From positions 13,702,001 through 13,766,000 of the forward strand of contig OZ022259.1 of assembly GCA_963978905.1 (NCBI GenBank): a stretch of 64,000 nt of DNA. The letters run 5' to 3'. The notes beneath the pieces were generated by a model. It saw only the letters and a program-made list of their open reading frames with translations, did no database searches and was not told the origin of the DNA. The position numbers and the translations under genes are program-made. This DNA comes from Trichostrongylus colubriformis. Lineage: Eukaryota; Nematoda; Chromadorea; Rhabditida; Trichostrongylidae. Shown piece after piece: positions 45,199 to 57,200 of this stretch. Every line of letters starts with the position of its first letter. Position 1 is the first letter of the stretch.

Positions 45199-46740
45199 GG
45201 GTTCCTTATGTAAGTGAGTATTAAGACGAAAGGCTCGTTGTAGTTCAAGAACTCGACCTCATTTGAGGCCCAGGACGTGGCATTTGCCTCGGGACTCAAA
45301 TACATGCCGCCGCTTGCTCGTACGCACACGTTGCATGCCGCACGCCGTGTAACGATTTGCTATCCTTACTATACACATCCGTGTCGAAGCACTTATTTTC
45401 GGTCGGAATACATATTCAGCAACGCGATCGCTGAGATCGCCATTGTTCAAACACACAAGCAAGCTGTCCTGCGCCCACCAAATTGCCGATACATACCTAT
45501 GTATTCATTACGGGTTCTGCGTTGTATCACTCGCGATCGCTGCGATCGTATCAAACGCCAACCATGAGCCTTACCATCGAGGCACTGCATGTGCGAGAAA
45601 TATAGATAGGAGTACGAAATATGGAAGATAGGCATCACGGCATGAAAATTCCTGGGTTACGTGCAAGTGCTCCGACAGATCCACTAGAAACGGCGGAATA
45701 AGCTTTCTCATGAAACTGAAACTTTATATTACTGACTGTTACAGTAACTGGCTTCCACTATTCTATAAATATTATTTGCTTTTGATTACAATTTGCATTC
45801 AATGGAAGTTGTCACAATTGATATTTACATTGGATACATCCAACTTTATTTGATATCTAACCTCAAAGTATCTGCCTTCGTTCTTTGATCTTTACTTTCA
45901 ACGGAGGTGGACCAGCTACGTACATAAGATCTTGAAAAGTGGTAAATCAATCGTTTGATGAAGCAAACCCACTCATGGATCATCCGACTCCGCACTAGTC
46001 ACCGAGCACTTGCCACACACCCATAATTCCAACGAAACTTTAGAATTTAATGAGGCTCTCAAACTATGGAGGTCTCAAAGCAGTTAGCATGTTGCTAGCT
46101 ACAAGTGCATAACTCAAGATTACACCTGTTAGGAACTTCTGAGCTTAACAACAAGGACATGGGGAATGACATTCGGATTATGGCAACGTTGTTAGGGATG
46201 AAGGCGGCTTCCGTGGATCAAAGAGACAGTTTATAGGAACGTGCCCACCAGAGAACTCATGGGATTTTGCCTTTTTTGGGCAGAAGTCGCTGCCGTAGAT
46301 GTTCTAAGGTGCGGCGGCACTGGTTGACTGTTTTATCGTCTGACAATGGGAAGGGCAGTAAACCGCAGTTTGCTCTTGCTTTCAGAGGAATATTCCAAGG
46401 ATATTTTACGTCAATGCGTTCATCTCTTCTATTACTCTACGCTTTGTACACACGGCGGATGTGAACCACAAGTTTGCTGGCACCCGCTGTACAAATCACA
46501 ACCACTCATCCAAAGGACCGATTGACTACTACGAATATGAACAGGTGCTGACAATTTTTTTTCATTCCGAGCATGAGAAATATCGGTGGAAAAGTAAACA
46601 AACATTCTGGCAGTTGCCACAGCACAAAGGGTGGAAACAGTAAGTTATCCAGAATCAACTAGTAAAAATGATGAAAATGAGAATTTGTACCCCAGTACAA
46701 AAGGTCGATAACACATAAGTCCTTTAAAGTTGTCATCCAC
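45199..46740. other. Unassigned intergenic DNA
   Basis: No gene or clear transposon end was found. GCGATCGCTGAGATCG and ATCGCTGCGATCG words at about 45425 and 45538 are short palindromic elements without further context. Confidence 0.35.
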
Positions 46741-46744
46741 ACTA

Positions 46745-47186
46745 TATTGAAATAGTAAGGGAACATCGATGATAAAGGATCGGAAGTGATCGCAGGTGAT
46801 AACGGCTGATAAAGAGCGTCAAGATGCAAAGGACGCCAAATAGTTTTACTTCCCCAAGTGACAGTAGACTTTTCACACTCGCATTTGCCGTAGGGAGTGG
46901 TAAAGGGATTTTAATAGTGATAGATCAATTGTGGTCATGATTGATGAGAGCCGATAAGATTCAGTAGGGACTAGACAGGAATTCCTGTACACCAACGTCA
47001 TCTACTACAATACGACCACTGTAGTTGAACTGCTTGCAGAAACCAGTTCAGCTAGAGCTCAGTACTGCACTTGTCACAGTGTGGAATTATGGGATATGGA
47101 TTCCTTTGATATCGGTCGCAAGATCGGCTATTTCCACAAAATTCCACCACACGATTCGCGCATTACTGTGCGGTAGCTCAACTGAT
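46745..47186 (-). repeat. Composite repeat, copy B (diverged)
   Basis: On the minus strand it begins CAGTTGAGCTACCGCACAGT, continues with an AATCCATATCCCATAATTCC block like 62645-62660, and ends in satellite-like words (GTGATAACGGCTGATAA at about 46795). The order of parts is that of 14260-15186 and of 62255-64000. Confidence 0.5.
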
Positions 47187-47192
47187 TATATA

Positions 47193-47722
47193 CAGTAGCG
47201 CTCAAAAGTCTTCGGCGAAATGGTCTTTCACTTGGGGTTTTTCACTTGTAACGTTTTTGCAACTGCACCGATCTGAAAGAAATTTCAGTATGTTGTACTC
47301 GGATACACTGCATACTTAATATACTATTTTGGCGCTCAACGGTATAGGTTACGCGGTTATATGAATTTTTTTTGTTTTTGGAGTGCCATCGCTATGCCGT
47401 CCCTCTGTGCCGCTGTCATCAAAATTCGTGGTCTTTCTACAATATATTAATATATTATTGATGATATATTAATATTCTCTGAGGCTTGCTCGTTTTGTTT
47501 TTGTAAAGAAAGCCGTTCCCCTTGACCAAGCCTTTCACTTTTTTCAGGTGGTCTTGTAGTAAATTCTTGTAAAAAACCATGAAAAGTATCAAGCGGCACT
47601 CAAGTAGAAGGAAATGCTGGCAATAGGTTCAGGCATCACATATGAAAATTTTGTCAAATTTGGTCAAATAGAAAAAAAGTTATGACAAAAGAGTTTTGGC
47701 CGAAGACTTTTGAGTGCTACTG
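47193..47722. mobile_element. TA-flanked MITE
   Basis: Ends CAGTAGCGCTCAAAAGTCTT and the complement of AAGACTTTTGAGTGCTACTG are near-perfect inverted repeats, with TA at 47191-47192 and 47723-47724. The core includes a palindromic AT tract (AATATATTAATATATT) around 47440. 530 bp, no transposase. Confidence 0.85.
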
Positions 47723-47724
47723 TA

Positions 47725-49276
47725 CAGTGTGTCCCAAAAGTATAGGTCCACCTTATTTTTCATCCATATCTCCAGAATGGATAAGCGATTCCTTTCCAAA
47801 TTTTTATATGTAGTACCTGATCACTGTAGCAATCAAGCGCCTCAGTGCAAAATTTTATTTGATTTTTTTTTCAAAAATAAGGGTGTCCCAAAAGTATAGG
47901 TCCACTCAGCTTTTCCGCCTTGCTTCCATCGAAAGGTAAGTTGTGAGGTAGGTGTGTTGACGCATCCTTCTGAGATTTACTCTACAGTGCCATGCCAAGC
48001 GGTACGCACTTTTCCGAGTACGAAAATGGGCAAATTCTGGCCCACAAGGACGTGAGACTCAGCAATCGCAAAATTTCTGAAAAGATGGGCCTATTCCAAA
48101 GCTCGATCAACAGCTTCTGTCGTACCATGGACCTGTACGGAACGAAAAAGGGAAGTAGAAGGCCGTAGGAGATTTCTGAGAAGCAGGAGCGTCGGATCCT
48201 CAAAGCTGCGTCCAATTCCAGAAAGGGTGCTTGTCGACGGTGCAGGGAACTGGCACCTGCTGTATCGAAAAACACTGTGCACCGTCTGCTCAAGTCGTCT
48301 CCTCACATCGAGCGAAGATGGTTTTCGTCTTTGCCATACCTCACGAGGGCGCACGAAGAGGCTCGAATCCATTTTCCCAGGAAGAATGTCAGCTGGACCC
48401 ATCAATAGGATGAGGTAGTCTGCAGGGTTACATTATTGACGTAGTAGTTCACACAGCATTAGTAATGGTGTTGCAGGTGATCTTTTCTGATGAGAAGAAG
48501 TTCAATTTGGACGGCTCGGACGGCTTAGCTAGTTACTGGAGGGATTTGGGGAAGGAGCCATGCTACTTCTTGAGGCGCGGATTTGCTGGTGGTAGTGGTA
48601 TGGTAGGGACCGCCTTCTCTCGCTTTGGTTAGAGCAGGATACTATTCATCACGCATCATATAGATTCCAGGGCTTTGCAGCACGTTCTAGAAAGTAATTT
48701 ACTACCATATAAACAGCAGTACATAAAAACATTGGGTGCACAGCCGACCAACACCCTTTCTGTAATCGGACGCAGCGTTGAGGATCCGTCGCTTCTGCTT
48801 CTCAGAAAGCTCCTACGGCCTTCCACTTCCCTTTTTCGTTCCGTACAGGTCCATGGTACGACAGAAGCTGTTGATCAAGCTTTGGGATAGACCCATCTTT
48901 TCAGAAATTTTGCGATTGCTGAGTCCCACGTCCTTGTGGGCCAGAATTTGCCCATTTTCGTACTCGGAAAAGTGCGTACCGCTTGGCATTTCACTGTAGA
49001 GTAAATCTCAGAAGGATGCGTCAACACATCTTCTTCACAACTTACCTTTCGATGGAAGCAAGGCGGAAAAGCTGAGTGGACCTATACTTTTGGGACACCC
49101 TTATTTTTGAAAAAAAAATCAAATAAAATTTTGCAATTTTATGTCTTCAATTTTACTGAGGCGCTTGATTGCTACAGTGATCAGGTACCACATATAAAAA
49201 TTTGGAAAGGAATCGCTTATCCATTCTGGAGATATGGATAAAAAATAGGGTGGACCTATACTTTTGGGACACACTG
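47725..49276. mobile_element. Tc3-like foldback transposon with ~525-bp arms
   Basis: Ends CAGTGTGTCCCAAAAGTATA and its complement are next to TA on both sides. Each arm carries GTGTCCCAAAAGTATAGGTC twice (termini and about 47882 / 49100). The left arm encodes the transposase DNA-binding region from ATG 47992 (HFSEYENGQILAHKDVRLSN) with an in-frame stop. The loop holds a little more (SKNTVHRLLKSS) and, after an intron-like gap, FSDEKKFNLDGSDGLASYW, the first catalytic Asp region of Tc3-type transposases. From about 48740 the sequence is an inverted copy of the left arm instead of the remaining catalytic domain, so the element cannot encode a working transposase. Confidence 0.88.
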
Positions 49277-49653
49277 TATAAGCGAATAAGTATCTGTTTG
49301 GTATGTGTATGTGTGCGTGTGTTTGACTGTAAATTCACCACTCACTCATCAGCAATCGCAGAATTCTGATTTTTTTAAAGTTTGGCGTGGGATGGCAGAA
49401 GGACATCAGTGTTGGGTTATCAGAGCTGGTAACGACTGATAAGAGGAGATGTGTCGCAAAAATTTTTGTATTAGAAGGAAATGTGTGCCGTGATATTGTG
49501 GATAGGCGCACCCCTTTCAAAGTCTGGGAGCAAAATTTTCAAAGTATGTTCTAATTGTCTAGTTACATTCTAACTGATTCTAGCAATCTCCGAGATTTAT
49601 ATGTTTTGTTCTCAAAGTATTTGGTAGGATTGTTATCGTGCCGATGTCATATA

Positions 49654-50530
49654 TTAGGTTGATTCATAATAAATTGGACAAATTGACAAATTTTAATCAT
49701 TGCCGTACAGCTTTTTAACGACAACTGGGATTCACTTGAAATATGCTCCATCGTTATCGATGAACTTCTGCCACGGGCTAGGCAGATCATGAATGCCCTT
49801 GCTCCAGAAGGCCGGGGGCTGGAGCTCGAAGAAGTTGCAGAGTGCCGTCTTGACGTCGTCGCGAGTTTTGAAGTCTTGGCCGTCCAGGTGGCGTTGGCTG
49901 TGGGAGAAAAGGTGGAAATCTGAAGGGGCCAGGTCTGGGGAGTACGGTGGGTGTGGAAGCACGGTCCAACTGTACGACAGCAGTTCGGCCTTGGTTGATC
50001 GGTTGATCTTGCAATGTGCGGTCTCGCGTTGTCGTGCTGGAAGTAGACATGTGACCGCCGCCGTTGCGAACTTTGGACATTTGCCTTTAATTCTCGTAAT
50101 TGACGAACGTCGACGTCAGCGGATACTGTTGTACCTTCATCCAGCAGCTCCCAGTACTCTACGCCGTGTGCGCTCCACCAACCGCGGTTTTCGTCTTCGA
50201 TGGAATAGTCGCCTGACGCAAACTTCGAATGCTACAACTACAGTGTACTTCTGGCGGGGGCATGCTCCTTGTGAACTTCTTTCAGACGTCTGCCGATATC
50301 CGCGGGTTCCTGGCCAGATAGCGATAGAAATAGTATGACGTTGCAGATGTGGTCTCTGGACAGCTTGAAATCGTGCGGCATGGTGGCGGAATGAAACTAC
50401 TTTGAAGTGATTATATTGCCGTGCTTTGAAGAGCTTTTCATGCTCATTCCAACGGTACCTCGTCCCTTCATTTTCGTTAACTCTTTGCTGAGTTATGATC
50501 TCTAGAAATCCTTGTTATGAATCAACCTAA
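49654..50530 (-). mobile_element. Deleted mariner with perfect terminal repeats
   Basis: TTAGGTTGATTCATAA and TTATGAATCAACCTAA are perfect inverted ends, with TA on each side. On the minus strand, N-terminal sequence (LSRDHICNVILFLSLSGQEP, GRRLKEVHKEHAPARST) is followed after a gap by the C-terminus: LPHPPYSPDLAPSDFHLF, which holds the third catalytic Asp, then DDVKTALCNFFEL and WQKFIDNDGAYFK. The 877-bp length and the frameshift make it non-autonomous. Confidence 0.9.
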
Positions 50531-50544
50531 TATATATTTAACTC

Positions 50545-51500
50545 CACCCGCCTTGTTGGCGCACAATACTGATGTGAGCGCGTCACAGCCCATAATGTAG
50601 TCATACAAAATAGGCTCGATTCACACGGAGACCGATCTTGAGTTCTTAAGAGATTACCAGCGAGCTGGTAAAAAAATAGTCAAAGAGAAGTAATTGGGAA
50701 TGCGATTCTCACGCGCTGTTTTGGCTTCTTGAGTAAGGGTCCACGTAAAAGTTTTCGAAAAAATTAGGATATACCAAGTCGTTCCACGCGGCTCATCAGA
50801 GGGCCCACGAGTGATGGAGAGGAAGTTTGAGAAGTTGGGAAGTTCATCGAAACTTCCTTTTGAGAATCTCAGAAAAATCGTTTGCCGAAGAACTTACTCT
50901 TTATGTGGCTGAGCAAATTTTGAGTATTAACTCGTACACACTGTTGAGTGACCACGCTTTATATATGTTCATGCCAGTTGAGCTATCGTAAGTACCGCGC
51001 GAATGACGCGACGATAATGATCAAGCGATATCGAAGAAGTCCATATCGCATGATTTACATTGTGGTAAGCGCAGTACTGAGCGCTTGCTCAAGTGGTCTC
51101 CCTAGAAAGGCCTGTTACTATTTGGAATTTCAAGAAGTTTGAGTTGTAGGGTTTCTGTTTATTTCTACTGAATAACAAAGTAAGTTAAGTCACGGAACGT
51201 TTAGTGCCTAAGCCCAGTGTTTGTCGATAATCTATTCATTGCCACTGCATATCGCTCCCCCAGAGAGGGCCACCACTTGTCAGAGGTCCAGATGGTTCAG
51301 CGGTCGATACCTTGGTTGCAATGATACAAGCTATCAATGTAAATGGATTAGGAATGAAATGTGCTTGTTCATCAATTCTTTGACATTTTGGTTAAAGTGG
51401 TCACTAATGAGAGTTCAGATAGTTCTGAGATCGATGGTTTTGTGTTCGAGTGCTTCGACTGGGATCCAATTTCTTACTCACAAGGAATGGCTTTTTAAAT
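50545..51500 (+). repeat. Composite repeat, copy C
   Basis: GTTGGCGCACAATACTGATG (50560) and CATAATGTAGTCATACAAAA match the reverse complement of the right half of the MITE at 10338-10495. At 51410-51480, ATCGATGGTTTTGTGTTCGA and CATTG-type words match 62560-62600 of copy D, and CAGCGGTCGATACC at about 51298 matches its middle block. No satellite array follows. Confidence 0.5.
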
Positions 51501-51883
51501 CCCATGGAACTTCGAATAGGGACCCCTGTCAATCGATAGAGCTTCGAACGCTGATTACGAATAGGAAAACTAAAAGTGCTACGGGCTGCTCCGAAGCGAG
51601 TTAGGAAGGGACAAAGTTTGCTTTTGATATCTCATTGGCGAGGCACTTTGCCGTCCACGGCCGCTGTTGAGCCATACGCCCACCGTGGCTTGCTGTTAGT
51701 GTTCCGGATCTGTAGCATAGGGGTGTTGTGTTTCTCCCCGCCGGTGGAGATTTTTTTGCATTTTGTGTCTCATTGTCTACACATTTACCTGAATGCATAA
51801 TATTATTACATGGTACTTTCGGAAGCCCATAACGCGCGAGCGAGTCGTTTTCGTGCAAAATCATTGTGATTTTCGTGTTGAGG

Positions 51884-52214
51884 GAATCAAATTACCCCAG
51901 GAGACCAGTTTTCAGCCAATTCGAGAGTTTGGCCAAATTTCCGAAAAATTCCCGATCTACTGGGCAGCACCCTGAACAAAGGAGAAGTCGTTGACCCCTG
52001 CCGAGGAAATGCTCTTATTTGACGCTTGTTTCGTACGTTCAGTGCGATGGGCAAGTGTAACAGGTATGTGTAGGTTACCTTATTCAGGTTGCAAGATTTT
52101 TTGTAGGAGAAATTTCAAAAACTACCACTTCGTCCCCTGGCCACCCCCAATTTTCCGAAGTTGGACCAAAAGCCGGATTTGACTGAAAATTTGCACAGTG
52201 GGGTAATTTGACTC
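51884..52214. mobile_element. 331-bp MITE
   Basis: GAATCAAATTACCCCAGG at the left and GTGGGGTAATTTGACTC at the right are inverted. TTTTCAGCCAATTCGAGAG and the complement-like GACTGAAAATTTGCAC lie just inside. A diverged relative is at 39744-40112. Confidence 0.72.
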
Positions 52215-52787
52215 GCTGTGCGTAAATATCATAACCTTTTTGCGCAACAAAGCCTAATTCGGGGGGTATGGGAGTCTCTTCGACCTGATATGCTTCCCTT
52301 GTGAGTAATGTCAGTAGTTATAAATAAAGTGGCAGAATAAATGATGGGTGTGATTGGTACCAGTACAAGGAAACGTTCAGAAGTGAAAGAAAAGCGTTTT
52401 CTGGCCATGAAACACAAAATGCAAAAGACGGTCCACAGGCGGGGAGCAAGCCCCAATCCTCCTCCTGCAAATCCGCGACACTACCACTGAGAATCGAATG
52501 GAAAGAAAACCAGTTAACTACACAAATGCTGCAAAAGCAGCAAAAAGCAAAAAGTGCAGTGCATTTAAACAATCGCATAAAATAATAGAGAGAAATAAAA
52601 CAGCTCACATTCCCTTCCATTCGATTAGCAAGGCATGAGATCTTCGAGAAGAAACAAAGTGAAAGGGTTGTAAAGATTGAGAAAGTTTTTGAAGTCAAAG
52701 TTTGCAAATGAGTTTGAGAGACAAGTAAAATATAGCGAACACCTTCCACATATGTGAAAATTCAGGGCGGGTCGCAGCAAAGTTCTG
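52215..52787. other. Unassigned DNA before the copy 3 upstream region
   Basis: A 143-codon minus-strand frame (52749-52318) is hydrophobic and Cys/Phe-rich but low in complexity and matches nothing I know. I treat it as non-coding. Confidence 0.35.
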
Positions 52788-54229
52788 TATGTACTTTGCG
52801 AGAGATTCACACTCAAGTGAATGACTCATTGTGATCAGTTAGCTGATGTTTCCCTGATAAATATTTCATAAAAAAAATTTGTTCGAAATAAAAATCAACT
52901 AATTCCATTTGTATATTTTAAATATGGTAAGTTTTACAGACGTGGTGCGGTGAGCCGCGAATCAAATATGGCTCTACTGAGACTTCAAGTGATCAGCATC
53001 GTCTAATAGATAGTTCTATCGTATGGAAGGATAAAAACATAGGTTTGTGCGCTGAAGGGAGTATGGAGAAGAAGAGAAGACGGACACCATACTGAAATAC
53101 TCGCGACTAACATTCCGATTCACTGAAACTCTTGAGCTGCACCAATTTCTGTAGGTTTGTTAAGTACGAAAGAAGAATGAAGGCATCACAGGACCACTGT
53201 CTTTTAAATCAGTGCGCACATTTTGCGTACCGTAATCACCGTTAATATGGTCCGTTGGTAACTGCATGCTTAATACTCTTAGGGCAAGAACGAGGTTTTT
53301 AGGGCATGAACGAGGTGTTTTAGGGCATGAACAAGGTACTCACGAGATTTTGTCTACATCGTCTAAACAAGCATCTCCGAAGGTAGGAGTCAATACTCTA
53401 CAAGAATAACCAGCTCCTTCACTCCTAACGATAGCCTCACGTTGTATGTCTTCGCCTCATTGGCCGGCTAGGCTGAAGGAAATCACAAGGGAGTAACATC
53501 TCAGCTAGTTAGGTTCTGATGACGTGATTGTCGATTCGTGACCTTCTGTCTAGTTTTTCTTAGGCTTTGACAGTGCTCTCCTCTCTTTCTGATGAAATTA
53601 AGCACTCCCAGCCACCAACAGCCTTAACCCCTCACTTGAGCTGAAAATAATCATGCTCGATATTTTCTTCAGAGTGTCTTCTGCGCTGTACGATTACCGT
53701 ACGCGCTGACACCGTTCTCACCGATGAGCGATGCCACAATAATAAAGTGATTCACATTATTCACAATAAAAATTCAAAAATCATTCACAAGCATAAAAAG
53801 TTATGGCAAGTTGATTACGCCACCACTCACATTGGTGTCTATGCCAGAACCAACTTGCCACATTTTTTTCAGCAAGATCCTTCATGATAAAGATCCAAAA
53901 ATATGAAAGCCTGGATCACGGCTCTGAGGTACGCTCTTTAGCAAAAGTCTGTCCCATCTCGGACCGCAGTAGCACTAAAGGACTTCTTCGCTGAACTGGC
54001 TGTCATACTTGTAGGCAGAGCTGTAAACAATTGATATGTGAAAAATCATTTGTAAAGCTGAGATTGGATTGTTCACTTTTGTGCTCCAATATCGGCGGTT
54101 CTGGAGTTATGCCAAGTGGACAAAGCCTAAGTGATACGCTGTTGTTTTGAGGTTCTTGAATGTTTCTGCTCGTGGTGTTGCGGTTTCCCTATTACAATTA
54201 GCTTTATGCGAACCACTGACCATTTTAGG
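52788..54229 (+). promoter_or_regulatory. Upstream (promoter) region of copy 3
   Basis: Non-coding region homologous to 15941-17617 upstream of copy 2 and, in reverse complement, to the 41080-42200 part of the inverted pseudogene. A short near-duplication of GGGCATGAACGAGGT occurs at about 53281-53340. It lacks the roughly 390-bp insertion carried by copy 2, showing the empty site near 53765-53790. It ends in the acceptor-like CCATTTTAG before the ATG. Confidence 0.6.
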
Positions 54230-57200
54230 ATGCAGTGCGCGCTATTCCTTATGGCCTTACTACTCGTCACCACCCATGCAGACGTATTCACCTCAACTGC
54301 TGATATGCAAGCTCTGCTCCATTCAGAAAAATCTATTTTTGCAATTCTGACTGAATACATTGGAAGTGAAGAGGATCGCCTTGAGCATCTTAGAAAGTAG
54401 GATACCTTTTTATCTATAACTATGAAGAAAGCAGATAACATTGCATTCAGTCTGATAAAGGCGCGCAATGAGGAAGCGATGAAGACGGACATCAAAGATC
54501 TTAACAATCCAGTCAACGCTTTTCTTTTCATCAAAAAGAAGGTGAACCTAAAATGGCGCTGGGTGAATATGCTTATCGAGACCAATCAACTTCTGGAGAC
54601 TGAAATATTGCAGATATTCGACTGGAAACGTATTGAACAGGCAATATTTATCAGCAATCCACACTCTTTCCTCGAGAGTATTGCCCAAAAGAATTATGGC
54701 ATCCGCTATCCGACTCAGGTAATCGTTGCCGCTGGATTTAAAATTCCATTTATTAAGATAAAAGCAGTGGGCGCGATGATTCCATAATATATGGTTTTGA
54801 CTTTCGGCTCAAAGGTCTGAGTAGTTCGGTAGTGAAGAAGGCCGAAAATTTGCCGAAAACTTCGATAACCCATTTGAGATGGCACATTCGCTCTGTAGAT
54901 GTATTCGAGCGGAAACGAGATTGCAGCGGGTGCATAGACGACAGCTCGAACGGAAAAGTCCAAGGAGAGGAAAGAGGGACATCCATGTACGTGCTCAATG
55001 CGTACGTTATGACGGCCTTAATGCGTACCTTGTAGCCCAAGGGTAGGAGGGTGTTGTGGACATCAAATAGAGCCTAGCAAATTACCTACTCTACGCACAA
55101 GGGCGACAGACCACCTGCTATGAAAATAGATTCCTTCATTCAATACTACTAACGTTTTCAAAAAGTCTGCCTGTACTGCACCACCAATATTGCCCTATTC
55201 AGGAAGATCTGACTGGAGCTGCAATAGGCTTGTTGAGACTCCAAGACACTTACAGACTGGACACAACAGATCTTGCCGATGGGCGCATCTACAAGAAGCA
55301 GGGCAACTACACATTCAGTGGTAAGTGTTCGTAAATGATGATATCAACTACTTTCTTTATCGATAACTGCTCAGTATGGCCAGAGGAAGGGAGCTGTACG
55401 AGGTTTAGCTCTACATCCTTCCATTAAAATGTGAGCACGGCACGCAATAATACTAGGGGCTCTGATTACGTACACTATGTTGTCATTTCAAAAGCCATGC
55501 CTCGGATAAGGTTCCTGCTTCGTGGTGAAACTCTTGGCAGGCCTCGTTGTCCACTTAGGACCAACTGGTTGTCAGGTCATGTCCAAGATTGTGCGGTAAA
55601 GCCTGACCCAGAACCAAATTTTATGCAATTACTAGGCGGGACTAGGGTGTAAGGGTTTATATTTTTATAGTTGTCCGAATTTTTGAAAGGCAGATTCAGA
55701 TTTTATAATGGTACGAAATAATTGAGATTGTCTTGCGAAGGGTCCACTTCCCCAAGGCAATCTGTGTGAAATGACCCAAAACCACTCGAAGAGAAGTGAT
55801 CCGCTTTTCAGACTCCTCCTATAGTGTCCTGCACCGCTTAGCAGACAAGATTAACTTCCTTTCCAGCTGGAGACTGCTTCGAGATAGCCAAAGCAGCATA
55901 CAGTGATAATGATTTCTATCATACCGTTCTGTGGATGGAAGAAGCAAGACGACGTTTTGAAAAGGAGGATGTGAAAACAGCGAAACTAAGCGATGTATTA
56001 CATAACCTAGTATTATTATTGATTATCTCTCTGCAACGACTATATCATATAGATCCTCGAATATCTCTCATACTCGCTCTACAAACAAGGGAATCCGAAG
56101 CACGCGTTGCAACTGTCCGAGGAAATTGTCACAATTGGTTAGCTTCAATTTTTGATTTGGTGTTTGTTTATATCAAAATCTAATTACGCAGTGCCCGTGT
56201 TTTCTTTTCTACTTCCTTTATGTTCTTCCTAATCAGAGCAGTGGAAAATGTACGTTTGTAGGTGTGCTGTACCGGCAGATGCATGGAAGGCATTAGGAGA
56301 GTACGAGATAGGGTGGCTTACACGGTTCCTCAACACCGCTGAGGGAAAGATCTCAAATGAGGTGCGGACGAGTAATATCTTTAAGAGGGAGGGTGATGCA
56401 TCGGACTGTTCCTCAACTGCAGAATCAAGCGCTTCATGAAGCTACATTTGCGCATGTCATGACGCTGTTCGAGGGACTCATCGGTCGAAGCCGAGGCAAC
56501 TCATCCCTACCTCCCAGGAACAGTTTGAAATTATGCCTGAAAAATCCACAACAGATGCCACTTTCATCGCCAAGCAAATGTGTCGAGAGAAGACGCGATC
56601 TCAGTCTTGAGAAGGCCTTCGACCGTCTCTCCTGACCACTATGCTGGACGACGTCGCGAGAACTTCATGTGAGGAACGTGTGAACGCCCTCATAAAGGGT
56701 GTGTACGACGGCGCTAAAGCAGCTATACGCATTACGCACAGGTTGTCGAATGAAGTAGGCCACGCGATAGGGGCAGATCGAGGATGGGCCCTGACCCCGC
56801 TCCTCTTCCTCCTCACTCAGGATGTGGTGGTGAAGGATTCTTGAAGGGACACTTGAAGACATCCTGTGCATAGGTGACGTTGCTCTGGTCTCTGGTCGCG
56901 ATCAGCAGAAAAACTCCAGCCAAAAGTGCAAAAATGGCAGGACAGGCAAGCTTATAATGGTCTAAGCGTCTAAAAAACCATTTTCATAAGCTCCGAAGAG
57001 AACCCAAAACCAGTGAACCTTCGACAGAGTAGAAGACTTTTGGTACCTCGGAAGTGATCCAGGAGCTGAAAGTACGGTGGACCATGCAGTGAAGGCCCAG
57101 ACAAATGCAGCATGAGTATAATGGTGGGAATCCACTGGAATCCTGTGCAGTCGGCGGTGTTCCAGAGCGCTCGAGGGCAAAGTGTAGCGAGCAGTGTAAA

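Noticed and set aside
49793..50338. 181-codon plus-strand frame
   Set aside because: Antisense shadow of the mariner transposase.
52318..52749. 143-codon Phe/Cys-rich minus-strand frame
   Set aside because: Low complexity, no motif, no splice context; probably chance.
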